A stretch of 6,194 nucleotides of DNA from Chloroflexi bacterium RBG_13_46_14 (GTDB lineage Bacteria; Chloroflexota; Dehalococcoidia; Dehalococcoidales; UBA2162), in assembly GCA_001796415.1 (NCBI GenBank), contig MGML01000087.1, forward strand, positions 1 through 6,194, read 5' to 3'. Both the position numbers and the translations under genes were made by a program. Under the pieces are notes generated by a model, which was not told the DNA's origin, ran no database searches, and saw only the letters and a program-made list of their open reading frames with translations. This document shows, piece after piece, positions 1 through 6,194 of the stretch. Each line of letters opens with the position of its first letter. The stretch's first letter is position 1.

Positions 1-3000
1 TTCATAGATACTGATGTGAGGTATCCCGTGGTAGAGGTGCTCCCAAGATTCGTCCTCCCTGCCTCGATATACGGGATATTAAGGGCCTCCAGGTCTGCTG
101 TCTTACCGGATGCCACCATCGCCAGGAACGTGTTGGTCTCTATCCAGGCCCCGCCTGTCAGAGTCTCCCATGTATGTTGATTGGGATCGAATGTGCCGAT
201 AGTCTCCCCGCCGATTACACCGGTAGTGGCAACGTTATAATATGTATCGATATTGACCCAGGCCCCGGAGGTGTCGCCGACGATCTTGTTATTAGTCCAT
301 AGGGTTCCATCTATACCCACCCATTGATAGTCGGCAGAATAATCAGTCAGTAACATGGACCAGTTGTCGGAAATAGTATCGGTATACTCCCCATAGGCCC
401 TGTAATTCAATATTCCCCAGTACTCGTAATCCGGGAAACTCACATCCCGTAGAGAGCTTGTATTGCCATAGGAATTATAATCATCTAAAGTAATACTCCC
501 TCCGCCGCTGAATTTACCTGATCCGTAAAGATAAAAATAATCATAATGAATACCGCTGTAATCGAATCCTATAGGTGACGTTCCTGTTGTCGCCATGAAA
601 ACGCGGTCAAGCGTGCCGTCCATCTCAAACATCTCTACATCAGGATAACCAGTCCCCGTCATATTGCCGATGAGATAACCGGCATTTTGGTTCGGGTCTA
701 TATACATGGCTATCAGACCGCCTTCCAGGCTGACCGATGATGCGCCTTTCTGGGCAATACCTCCGATATACCCATAATAGACGCCTCCATCATAGGTCGT
801 ATAAGTGTAGTCTTTGAAGTTGTGGCTGTATATTTCATCACCCCAGATACTGACCTCGCCATAGCCATAATCAAAATATTCGCCCATCAGGGTAAAGGGT
901 ATATTACTTCCGGTCCACAGGGAAGTAGTCCCTCCCATAAGACCTTCGTATAAACTAGCTGTATAACTTGTTGTTAAATAATAGTCGTCAGGACCATTGA
1001 GTGTTTCCCATGAATATCCAGTCGGCGGCGCCGGCACATTTTCAAAAGATGAAAAATCGATACTGCCAGGAGTCCATTCTCCGTATTCGTAGGTCTTTGT
1101 CGATGAATTGTAAGTGTATTTAAACCCATCAGAGTAATACCAGTCGTCCTTCACAACCCCTCCCTTAGAAGGATCATAATAGTAGACATGACCCTCACTG
1201 TTATCTTTATAATACCAGTAATTATAGGTAAAAACGTCACCAATATAATCCGGATGGTTAGTAATAGAGTAAGCCCCGTCGTAATGCTTGGTTTCATGGG
1301 ATATTTCAGAGTAGAAATAATCACTTGCAAAGGTCAGTGGATCGCCATCCCACACGCCGAGGCTTATGGCCTCATACTGCCCGCTTGTGGTTCCTGTGTA
1401 TGTCCCGAGTACGTCTCCTGAGATTGTACCCATAAGGGTCTCCGTCAGGAACCTGCCGTCCAATGTTGCCTTAAGGACATTGTTTTGCCATGTGCTGGCT
1501 GTATCCGCAAGGATATATCCATACCAACCATCTGGGAAATAGGCATAACCTCCCAAACGGGAATTCCAAACGGTTGCAAGTCCGGGGTTTTCAAAGTTCC
1601 CGTAAAAACTGGTACCGTATATGCCCCATGGCTTGCCGGTTATGCTATATAAATCGAAATCGTAGTATATATCGGATGAGATACTCCCTGTGCCGTTAAA
1701 GTTCCCCGATAATTGCGGGTAGGCATATCCGCTCGAAACACTGGAATAAAGCGCTTCAGGGAGGATCTCTATCCCTGGGCTGGCAGGCACAATCTCTGTG
1801 CGGTCGATCGTACCGTTCATCTCGAACATCCCTATTCCCGGATAGGCATATCCTGTTAGCTCTGCCTTTAAATAGCCAGCGCTTTTATCAGGCGCTATAT
1901 AGAGGGCATACATAATCCCTTCCATGTTATTGTTGTTTTTAATACCACCCATATATCCATAATATGCCCCACCGTCATATGTCGTCTTTTTATTATTTTT
2001 GTAGTTGTAGCTGTAGATGGGATCATATGATGAATACCAGATACTGCTGATACCATAACTCTGAAATTCGCCCATGGCCGTTATAGGGATGTCGATTCCA
2101 GTTCCTCCCCATAAAGAGGTCGTCCCGCCCACGCGGCCACGTAAACTACCAGTATAGTTTTCGACAATTTCGGAAATAGGGCTGACACTTGGATCGCCCA
2201 AGACCCAAGTATAACCTGTTGGAAGAGTTGTGAATAGTGTTGCAAGATTAACAGGATCCCAATCACTATATTCGTAGTAGCTGTATTGCCAATAGCTGCC
2301 ATTCCAAATATAATAATCTATGTACCTGTAACTGTATCCATACTGGGAGTAATAAGAGGTTACAGTCTTGACCTGGTTTTTATCGAACGGAACATATATT
2401 ATTTCACCATAGCTGTTATCTGAATCGTACCAGTATTCATAATAATCGCCGGCTGTATTCTGATATTTCCCATAGTACTCAAGCACTGCACGGGTAATGT
2501 CGGAATAGTACTCATTGCTTCCATAGAGCAGGTCGGTTCCGTTCCATTCCCCAAGGACTCCTGCCTGCCATGTGCCTTTCGTTGTTGTAGTTGCATCAGG
2601 GATACTTGTTCCCTTTACAATCCCATTATTCAGAGTGCCCTTCTTGGTTTGTGTTAGGAACGTGCCGCTCGTGATTACCGCATCCAGCGCATTACTGCCC
2701 CAATTGCTGCTTGTGGTAGCAATAAAGTAGCCCTGGTCATTACTCCAGCCGCCGGTTTCGTAGAAATATGCCCCGAAACCGGCCATGCCGCCAATCTTTG
2801 AGCTCCATGTGGTGGCGCTATCCGGATTCGTATAATCACCATAGAGTTCTCCCCCAAAGATACCCCATGGCAATGCAATAGAGGTGGCCTCATTTATTAA
2901 AGAGGCAGTCCTAAAAGAACCTGATTGGGGTGATTGGGGTGAATAATAATCCTCCCCAAAACTAGTTATTGTTCCGCTGCCCAGTTGGCCGGACAGTTTG

Positions 3001-6000
3001 CTCCAGCCATAGCTCTCCGCCATATTAAGATCATCGATTGTACTACCTGTTAATGTTGTCTTGACCTCCCCCGGATAGACGGAGCCTGTGGCCTTCCAAA
3101 TATCAGTGCCTTGATATGCATTTCCACTAAAGTTTCCATAGAGATATCCGACACCTGGGTTTGTTACAGAGTTCGCATAAAGGGCCAGGATGTCCCCATC
3201 CAGCAAAATACTGCCTGGGAGTACGGTGCCTATCCCATAACCGTAATAGCCGCCGATAGTCGTTCCGTCCTTCTGGTTCCATATTGTCTCTGATCCGTCT
3301 TCGGGATTCATCGAGTTGACCTCAAGGAGGAATATCGAGGGCATAACGTTTCCACCTTGACCCTCTGAGTCAAATTCACCCATCATAACCATGTTCGCCG
3401 GGTCTGAAGCCGAGGCGGTCCACAGTGGTTCAAGCCCTCCCATAACGCCCTCAAACCACCCAGCGTGGGCCATATTGGAGGTTGTATAGACATTATAATT
3501 AGCGTATCCTGTAGCTATAGATTGAAGATAAGTTAGGAGCTCGACGCTATCCCCACTGCCCCATGTACCTGTTTCATAAGTAGCATCCAGTGATGTCCTC
3601 CTTATAGTTTCATCCCTGTATTCACCTGTATCAGGATCATACAGGTCATAATCATTATAATCCCCATCATTATTCAGGTCCTTTTGATCCAAATAGATAT
3701 CAGCTGTCCATTGCTCGTATGTCCCGTCAGGATTATATTCCTTATTTGTGAGTGTTACTCCATTGTCTAATGAAGACCACGCGGAGCCATTCCATGCCTC
3801 AAAATTATAATTAAAATTCCCTGTCTCATCGCTGCCATAGCCTTGGACCCCCGTTGTTGCCAGGCCTATCTCACCATCGACCTCCCCGCCGAAATATAGA
3901 GGCTGCCCAGTACCAAAGTACCCTCCGGCCATTGCTCCCCATGTCTGGGCGACTGTATCATAGTTGCCGATAAGGGTCCCTGTCACATCAGTATTATATT
4001 GTCTAAGGGTGAGGAGCTCTCCATTCAGGGTACCATCCAGGATTCCGTTGTTTGCCGTGCCCGAGATATTGGTCATATAGTAGCCCCAGTTGCCGGGGGA
4101 AAAGATCAGACCTCCGCCTGTTGCCGTCCATGTCGCAGGAGGCGGATTTATAAGATAGTTGCCAGCGCCGAATAAAAGCTCAAAGACACCCCAGTTGTTG
4201 CCTGCAATAGACAATGTGTTGCCCCATCCAAGATTTGAGGTCCCAAGACCTCCGCTGATCCAACCGGCCAAGAGCCCCCTATTCAGCGATGTTTGAAGTA
4301 GATCCGGTGTGATTCCCGTAGCGCTCGTAAGCTGAACCGCGGTTACACTGCCTTCCGCATCCCACCTGCCTCCCTGGTAGGTTGCCCCTGAAATATTATT
4401 ACTGATTACAACGCCTCCTGTCCCATCCTCCTTGGCATATACGGCGTATAGATCTCCAATTACTGCGGAATTAATAGAACCAAATGTCATCCCGGCGTAG
4501 GTCCCGCCCACAGTTATTGGAGATGACACTATCGGCGCAATGAATAGCGACGGCCTGGTGAAATCACCATCCCATGGCATGTAATTCCCTAAGAAGGATA
4601 TGCTGCCCCCTGACCAGGGGTCGCCTGTCCCGGCCATGATACCAGAAATGCTCCCGCTCTGTGCTAGTGAATTTGCATCTTGATCTTCCGAATACCAGGA
4701 ACGATGCCATCCGGGTGATGTCAAATCAATGTAGTTTATGAAGTATTCCGGTGTCAGGCTTCCTATAGCCCATGGGGACGGCCCGGACATTGCATCCATT
4801 CCCATATTAAAATAGGTGCCTTGGCCAGGTGTCTTTCCGAACGGCAGGAATACATTATTAGAATAGTAATCCATCATATCACCCCACTGATCCAGTTCCT
4901 GGAATGCCCAGAGGATCGTAGGATTAGTGTTAGGTACAGGCGTGCCGCCAGAAAAATCAAAATAGCCGTCGGCCACAAAATATTCGTAGTAATATTCGCC
5001 TATTTCATAATTATTATAATAATCGTTGTATGTCTGTCTAAAGTCGTTATCATAGTGGGTTCCGTCAAACAACCGGTATAAGCCTCCCGCTACCGTGTCT
5101 GTAAAAATACTGCTGAAGGTAAGTGTTGAATATGTCAGTTCGGGGATTGATTCACTGCCTGTCCATGTATTATCAGCCGCAAAAGTCCCTGTGAATGTGC
5201 CGGTTCCTTCAAGCATAGTAGTAGGCGTGATCATTGTAAAACCCGTTGTCCCGGTCCCGGATGTCCCGCTTACTGTGCCTGAAGACTTTGATAGCCATAG
5301 GCCCCCTTCCGTGGTCCCCAGGGCCGTGCCGCCCGAGGCAATGCTGATAGAGGTCGGCGTACCACTATATGTCCCGCTGAGATCGTTCGACATGGCCTTG
5401 TTTCCCCAGGTCGCGCCTCCTGCAATAGATACTGTACCTGTCGTATCACCTGTTATGCCGATACCCCCTGTAACACCTGCAAGGGCATATGTGTCAATGG
5501 TAAACCCTTCAGGGATCCCCGACGCAAAATTACCTACAACATCCGTGGCAACCCATGTTAAGGTATATTGACCATCCGCAAGATCCGCTCGTGTTATGCT
5601 GACAGACGTCCCTTCACCACTATATATAGTGCCTCCTGCGGCGTCTACAAGCGTCCAGCTATAGGTGCCAGGATGGGCATCAGTGCTTGAAAGCACAAAA
5701 TCTATCGTGTCCGCAGTAGTAGAGGCTGCTACAGCCTGGGGAACAGGAGCGGTATTGTCCGTCACCCAAGAATAAGAGGATGACTGGATCGTGTTCCCTG
5801 CTGCGTCAGTCGCCTTGACCAGAAGGGTTGTCGCACCGTCCGAAAAGCTCGGCACCGTGAATGCGGAACCAGTGCTTATCCAGGTTGTCCCGCCATCAAG
5901 GCTGTATGAGTAAGTCAGGGCATTGGTGTCAGTGGCCGCGAAATCAAAGGTGAAATTGTTCGTGTTTATCATTGATCCGCTCTCAGGTGCTGTCTGGGTA

Positions 6001-6194
6001 ATAAAAGTAGGAATAGTATTGTCAGTCATCCATGAGAAGGGGCCTGAAACGGTTTCATTCAACGCCGCGTCAGTCACCTTAACCAGAAGATATGTCGTAC
6101 CGTCCGTAAAAGTAGGCGCTGTAAACGTAGAGCCCGTGCTTATCCAGGTTGTCCCTCCATCAGTGCTGTAAGAGTAGGTCAGTGCATTTGTGTC
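1..6194 (-). CDS. Internal fragment of a giant secreted/surface repeat protein (at least 2,064 residues, both ends missing)
   Basis: One minus-strand frame stays open from 6194 to 3, giving 2,064 codons without a stop; positions 2-1 begin the next codon. Start, ribosome binding site, signal peptide and stop all lie outside. Domain order by residue: Ig-like domains (1-236), half unit U0 (237-371), Tyr-rich linker L1 (372-511), U1 (512-776), L2 with a calcium loop (777-908), U2 (909-1232), L3 (1233-1345), U3 (1346-1632), L4 (1633-1742), U4 (1743-about 2035) and a distinct tail. I see no cysteine, about 63 Trp, very many Tyr, Gly, Thr and Asp, and only about 65 Lys plus Arg, so the protein is strongly acidic. 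This composition and the Ig-like domains point to an extracellular, beta-rich protein, perhaps an adhesin or envelope/matrix component. No enzyme motif or membrane segment is visible. The reading frame is near certain; the function is inferred only in general terms. Confidence 0.96.
3..89 (-). other. Tail after U4, start of a different segment
   Basis: Residues 2036-2064, from EALNIPYIEAGRTNLG to TGYLTSVSM. After U1, U2 and U3 the chain enters a Tyr- or Asp-rich linker. Here it instead becomes Ala/Leu/Ile-containing and Tyr-poor, beginning around VASGKTADLEALNIPYIEAG. This may be the first strands of another module or a variant linker. I do not recognise it, and the sequence runs off the window. 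Confidence 0.45.
90..968 (-). repeat. Large unit copy U4 (divergent C-terminal half)
   Basis: Residues 1743 to about 2035. The N-terminal half is very close to U3: MGGTTSLWTG (1753-1762), TLMGEYFDYG, TTYDGGVYYGYIGGI (1799-1813), AMYIDPNQNAGYLIGNMTG (1829-1847) and EMFEMDGTLDR (1854-1864). The C-terminal half keeps the unit in looser form: GSGKFSGGGSITL, YWGILNYRAYGEYTD (1925-1939), VGIDGTLWTNNKIVG (1959-1973), GVIGGETIGTFDPNQHTW (1992-2009) and GGAWIETNTFLAM. The Trp-Gly anchor at 1926 lies 403 residues after that of U3. The halves therefore differ in their degree of conservation, which suggests recombination or different constraint on the two parts. Confidence 0.75.
969..1298 (-). other. Linker L4, Tyr/Asp-rich
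   Basis: Residues 1633-1742. About 16 Tyr occur in the first 75 residues, in YNYWYYKDNSEGHVYYYD, DDWYYSDGFKYTYN and TKTYEYGEW. The C-terminal part, SIDFSSFENVPAPPTGYSW (1711-1729), carries the PTGYSW lead-in motif before U4. Asp and Lys are more frequent than in L3. There is no DNA-level similarity to L3 beyond the motif, so length and composition are conserved rather than sequence. Confidence 0.6.
1299..2159 (-). repeat. Large unit copy U3
   Basis: Residues 1346-1632. Ordered blocks: YTGSLRGRVGGTTSLW (1347-1362), ITAMGEFQSYG, TTYDGGAYYGYMGGI (1404-1418), ALYIAPDKSAGYLKAELTGY (1430-1449), GMFEMNGTIDR (1455-1465), YPQLSGNFNGTGSIS (1492-1506), PWGIYGTSFYGNFENPG (1522-1538), VWNSRLGGYAYF, NNVLKATLDGRFLTET (1571-1586), GTISGDVLGTYTGT, AISLGVWDGDPLTF (1609-1622) and YFYSEI. 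It is the clearest copy of the unit and a good seed for a family model. It shares its first 120 residues closely with U4 and its second half closely with U2, so it links the divergent copies. Confidence 0.85.
2160..2498 (-). other. Linker L3, extremely Tyr-rich
   Basis: Residues 1233-1345. In the first 79 residues or so I count about 22 Tyr, many paired, for example YYGKYQNTAGDYYEYWYD, SYYSQYGYSYRYIDYYIW and YWQYSYYEYSDW. Asp, Asn, Ser and Gly fill most of the rest. The last part is LATLFTTLPTGYTW (1317-1330), whose PTGYTW recurs as PTGYSW in L4 exactly 399 residues later. The stretch is low in complexity but not periodic at the DNA level. Such Tyr-dense extracellular sequence could form aromatic beta stacks or be oxidatively cross-linked; this is conjecture. 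Confidence 0.65.
2499..3470 (-). repeat. Large unit copy U2
   Basis: Residues 909-1232. Ordered blocks: WFEGVMGGLEPLW (913-925), MGEFDSEG (938-945), IGGYYGYGIGTV (980-991), LALYANSV then GVGYLYGNFSGNAYQG (1014-1029), DIWKATGSV, KLSGQLGSGTI, LPWGIFGGELYGDYTNP (1108-1124), TWSSKIGGMAGFGAYF, NALDAVITSGTFLTQ, GTWQAGVLGEWNGTDLLYG (1207-1225) and NEYYSDI. It is longer than U1 and U3 within the unit. The GG.YYGY block lies further from the MGG..LW block (about 56 residues, against about 46 in U3). A short SPQSPQS repeat lies between blocks. U2 clearly belongs with U3 but lacks the MFEM.GT.DR peptide shared by U3 and U4. Confidence 0.8.
2922..2942 (-). repeat. 9-bp tandem microrepeat encoding SPQSPQS
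   Basis: On the plus strand TGATTGGGG occurs twice in tandem (2922-2930 and 2931-2939), followed by TGA (2940-2942). On the coding strand this gives Ser-Pro-Gln, Ser-Pro-Gln, Ser at residues 1085-1091. The copies are identical at the DNA level, so the duplication is probably a recent replication-slippage event. As a multiple of three it keeps the frame. It lies in a variable part of U2 between the GSGTI and PWGIFG blocks, where an insertion would be tolerated. Confidence 0.8.
3471..3866 (-). other. Linker L2, acidic, with a calcium-loop insertion
   Basis: Residues 777-908. It starts as Gly/Asn-rich sequence (GYGSDETGNFNYNFEAWNGS). It continues through EYNPDGTYEQWTADIYLDQK into an Asp-rich loop (listed separately) and YDPDTGEYRDETIRRTS, then ends in LTYLQSIATGYANYN. 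ATGY here corresponds to PTGY in L3 and L4. This linker has fewer Tyr and more Asp, Asn and Glu than the others. It is the only one with a recognisable cation-binding pattern, so it may be a rigid, calcium-dependent hinge between U1 and U2. That role is an inference from the motif. Confidence 0.6.
3645..3680 (-). other. EF-hand/dockerin-like calcium-binding loop
   Basis: Residues 839-850 read DLNNDGDYNDYD. This places Asp, Asn, Asp, Asp, Asn and Asp at loop positions 1, 3, 5, 7, 9 and 12, with Gly at 6, which is the canonical DxNxDGxxxxxD calcium ligand arrangement of EF-hand, dockerin and thrombospondin type 3 loops. Asp at position 12, rather than Glu, is the form common in dockerins and extracellular bacterial loops. 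A looser acidic segment, DPDTGEYRDE, follows at once. No flanking helices are evident, so this is more likely an isolated calcium blade or loop than a paired EF-hand domain. Confidence 0.7.
3867..4661 (-). repeat. Large unit copy U1 (most divergent full copy)
   Basis: Residues 512-776. The blocks of the unit appear in order. SGIMAGTGDPW (517-527) matches the MGGTTSLW block. FLGNYMPWDG matches MGE[FY]. VGGTYAGMTFGSI matches GG.YYGY..G. VVISNNISGATYQG matches GYL.GN.SG.AY. RWDAEGSV matches the FEM.GT block. NNWGVFELLFGAGNYL (666-681) matches PWGI.G...YG.Y. NNGILDGTLNGELLTL (715-729) matches N.LKATLDGRFLTET. TWGAMAGGYFGTGQPLYF (751-768) closes it like W.A..LG.W.G..L. Alternating Gly and hydrophobic residues suggest an all-beta fold. 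No catalytic motif is visible. Confidence 0.7.
4662..5081 (-). other. Linker L1: Tyr-rich stretch and U1 lead-in
   Basis: Residues 372-511. The first 35 residues hold ten Tyr, in NDYYNNYEIGEYYYEYF and its flank. The rest (407-511) is more ordinary: ILWAFQELDQWGDMMDYY, a Met-rich NMGMDAM, then YIDLTSPGWHRSW. The SPGWHRSW segment sits where the other linkers carry a [PA]TGY motif: the Gly at 495 precedes the equivalents at 896, 1327 and 1726 by regular steps of 401, 431 and 399 residues. The linker is therefore part of the repeat period rather than unrelated filler. The DNA at about 4980-5040 is locally AT-rich only because of TAT and AAT codons. Confidence 0.6.
5082..5486 (-). repeat. Half copy U0 of the ~400-residue unit
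   Basis: Residues 237-371 resemble the C-terminal half of the large unit, joined straight to Ig3. TVSIAGGATWGN (255-266) parallels TLSIAGNNWGV in U1 (660-670). GGLWLS (297-302) parallels GGLIFS in U1. GTGTFTGTFAADNTW (330-344) followed by L.YSTLTF parallels GTLIGNYDTVAQTW followed by PLYFGGEV. The Trp-Gly anchor at residue 263 (nt 5406-5408) lies 405 residues before the one in U1, which fits the spacing of the other copies. The segment is Gly/Thr/Ser-rich with alternating hydrophobic residues, as expected for beta strands. The N-terminal half of the unit (the MGG..LW, MGE[FY] and GG.YYGY blocks) is absent. Confidence 0.65.
5487..5753 (-). repeat. Third, divergent Ig-like domain (Ig3)
   Basis: Residues 148-236 follow the TDNT end of Ig2 directly. 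They keep the fold signature rather than the sequence: an early TAPVPQAV strand, STDAHPGTYSWTLVD, a central SVSITRADLADGQYTLTW, then VATDVVGNFASG and a closing GFTIDTY. DGQYTLTWVATDVVGN is the counterpart of DGATTLLVKATDAAGN in Ig2. The length, 89 residues, matches the 88-residue neighbours. It is the last Ig-like domain before the large-unit region, so it may be a capping or transition copy. The Ig-like assignment rests on pattern, spacing and position, without a profile search. Confidence 0.75.
5754..6194 (-). repeat. Tandem Ig-like domains Ig1 (partial) and Ig2, 88-residue period
   Basis: The peptide DTNALTYSYS starts at residue 1 and again at residue 89 (nt 6194 and 5930), an exact 264-bp period. 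Over residues 1-59 and 89-147, 43 of 59 positions are identical by my count. Shared blocks are DGGTTWISTGS, LLVK.TDAA.N and SW.TDNT. The complete copy, residues 60-147, runs from TIPTF to TDNT. The patterns SYS.DGG, W, G..F and DG...L.VKA.DAAGN are typical of bacterial Ig-like or fibronectin-like stalk domains of surface proteins. The window opens inside a copy, so more copies probably lie beyond 6194. Such domains usually act as spacers that hold a functional region away from the cell; that role is inferred here. Confidence 0.85.

Noticed and set aside
2081..2893. Three short minus-strand frames (2081-2302, 2399-2596, 2675-2893), all in the same alternative frame
   Set aside because: They overlap the long frame, have no shared domain blocks and are interrupted by stops. 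The repeat blocks of U2 and U3 are only found in the long frame.
1188..3293. Plus-strand frames at 1188-1421, 1490-1699 and 3111-3293
   Set aside because: They are antisense to U2, U3 and L4 with no recognisable protein features, so they are shadows of the long gene. The plus-strand frame at 5923-6171, antisense to the Ig-like repeats, was rejected for the same reason.
4607..4620. Inverted repeat CCCCT-GACC-AGGGG, possible terminator stem
   Set aside because: The stem is only 5 bp with no T-tract, and it lies inside the gene encoding DPWSGG of U1.
4980..5040. AT-rich island resembling a promoter or origin
   Set aside because: It encodes the Tyr/Asn-rich start of L1 in frame. The base bias follows from the amino acids, and no ordered -35/-10 pair leads to a gene.
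4821..5081. An 86-codon plus-strand frame with a hydrophobic Ile/Val stretch resembling a membrane helix
   Set aside because: The Ile/Val run is the reverse complement of TAT and AAT codons in the Tyr/Asn-rich linker L1. It is a composition artefact.
5095..5571. A 158-codon plus-strand open frame, Val/Pro-rich
   Set aside because: It lies antisense to the continuous coding frame. Its Val/Pro-rich low-complexity product is what Gly/Thr-rich codons give when read backwards. It shows no domain and I see no convincing ribosome binding site.
1..6194. CRISPR array or intergenic repeat array suggested by the many similar short segments
   Set aside because: The similarities are protein-level and in frame, with a period of about 1,200 bp or 264 bp. 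There are no short identical repeats separated by unique spacers.

Overview
The window is one uninterrupted stretch of coding sequence on the minus strand. Read from position 6194 down to position 3, a single frame gives 2,064 codons with no stop. Two bases of the next codon remain at positions 2-1. Neither the start codon nor the stop codon is present, so this is an internal piece of a very large gene. No other gene, RNA gene, promoter, terminator, mobile element or CRISPR array is supported.

In protein order (descending coordinates) the layout is as follows. First come tandem Ig-like domains: one partial and one complete copy with an exact 88-residue (264 bp) period, then a third divergent copy. 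These are followed by a half copy and then four copies of a large Gly/Tyr/Trp-rich unit, U0 to U4. The copies are joined by Tyr/Asp-rich linkers, one of which holds a canonical 12-residue calcium-binding loop. A conserved Trp-Gly anchor recurs at residues 263, 668, 1110, 1523 and 1926, a period of about 400-440 residues. U3 and U4 are the most alike. After U4 the sequence changes character, which suggests a different domain or a variant linker beyond position 1.

The inferred product is a giant secreted or surface-exposed repeat protein. It has no cysteine in 2,064 residues, few Lys and Arg, many Asp, Tyr, Trp, Gly and Thr, Ig-like domains and a calcium loop. These features are typical of bacterial extracellular adhesin or matrix-like proteins. 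I do not recognise the 400-residue unit as a named domain family, and it is the best candidate here for something undescribed.

The organism cannot be fixed from this window. Moderate GC, frequent ATA (Ile) and AGG (Arg) codons, and a giant repetitive surface-type gene fit an uncultivated Gram-negative environmental bacterium. Omnitrophota, Nitrospirota and Desulfobacterota are possibilities, and Omnitrophota are known for giant genes, but this assignment is a low-confidence inference.
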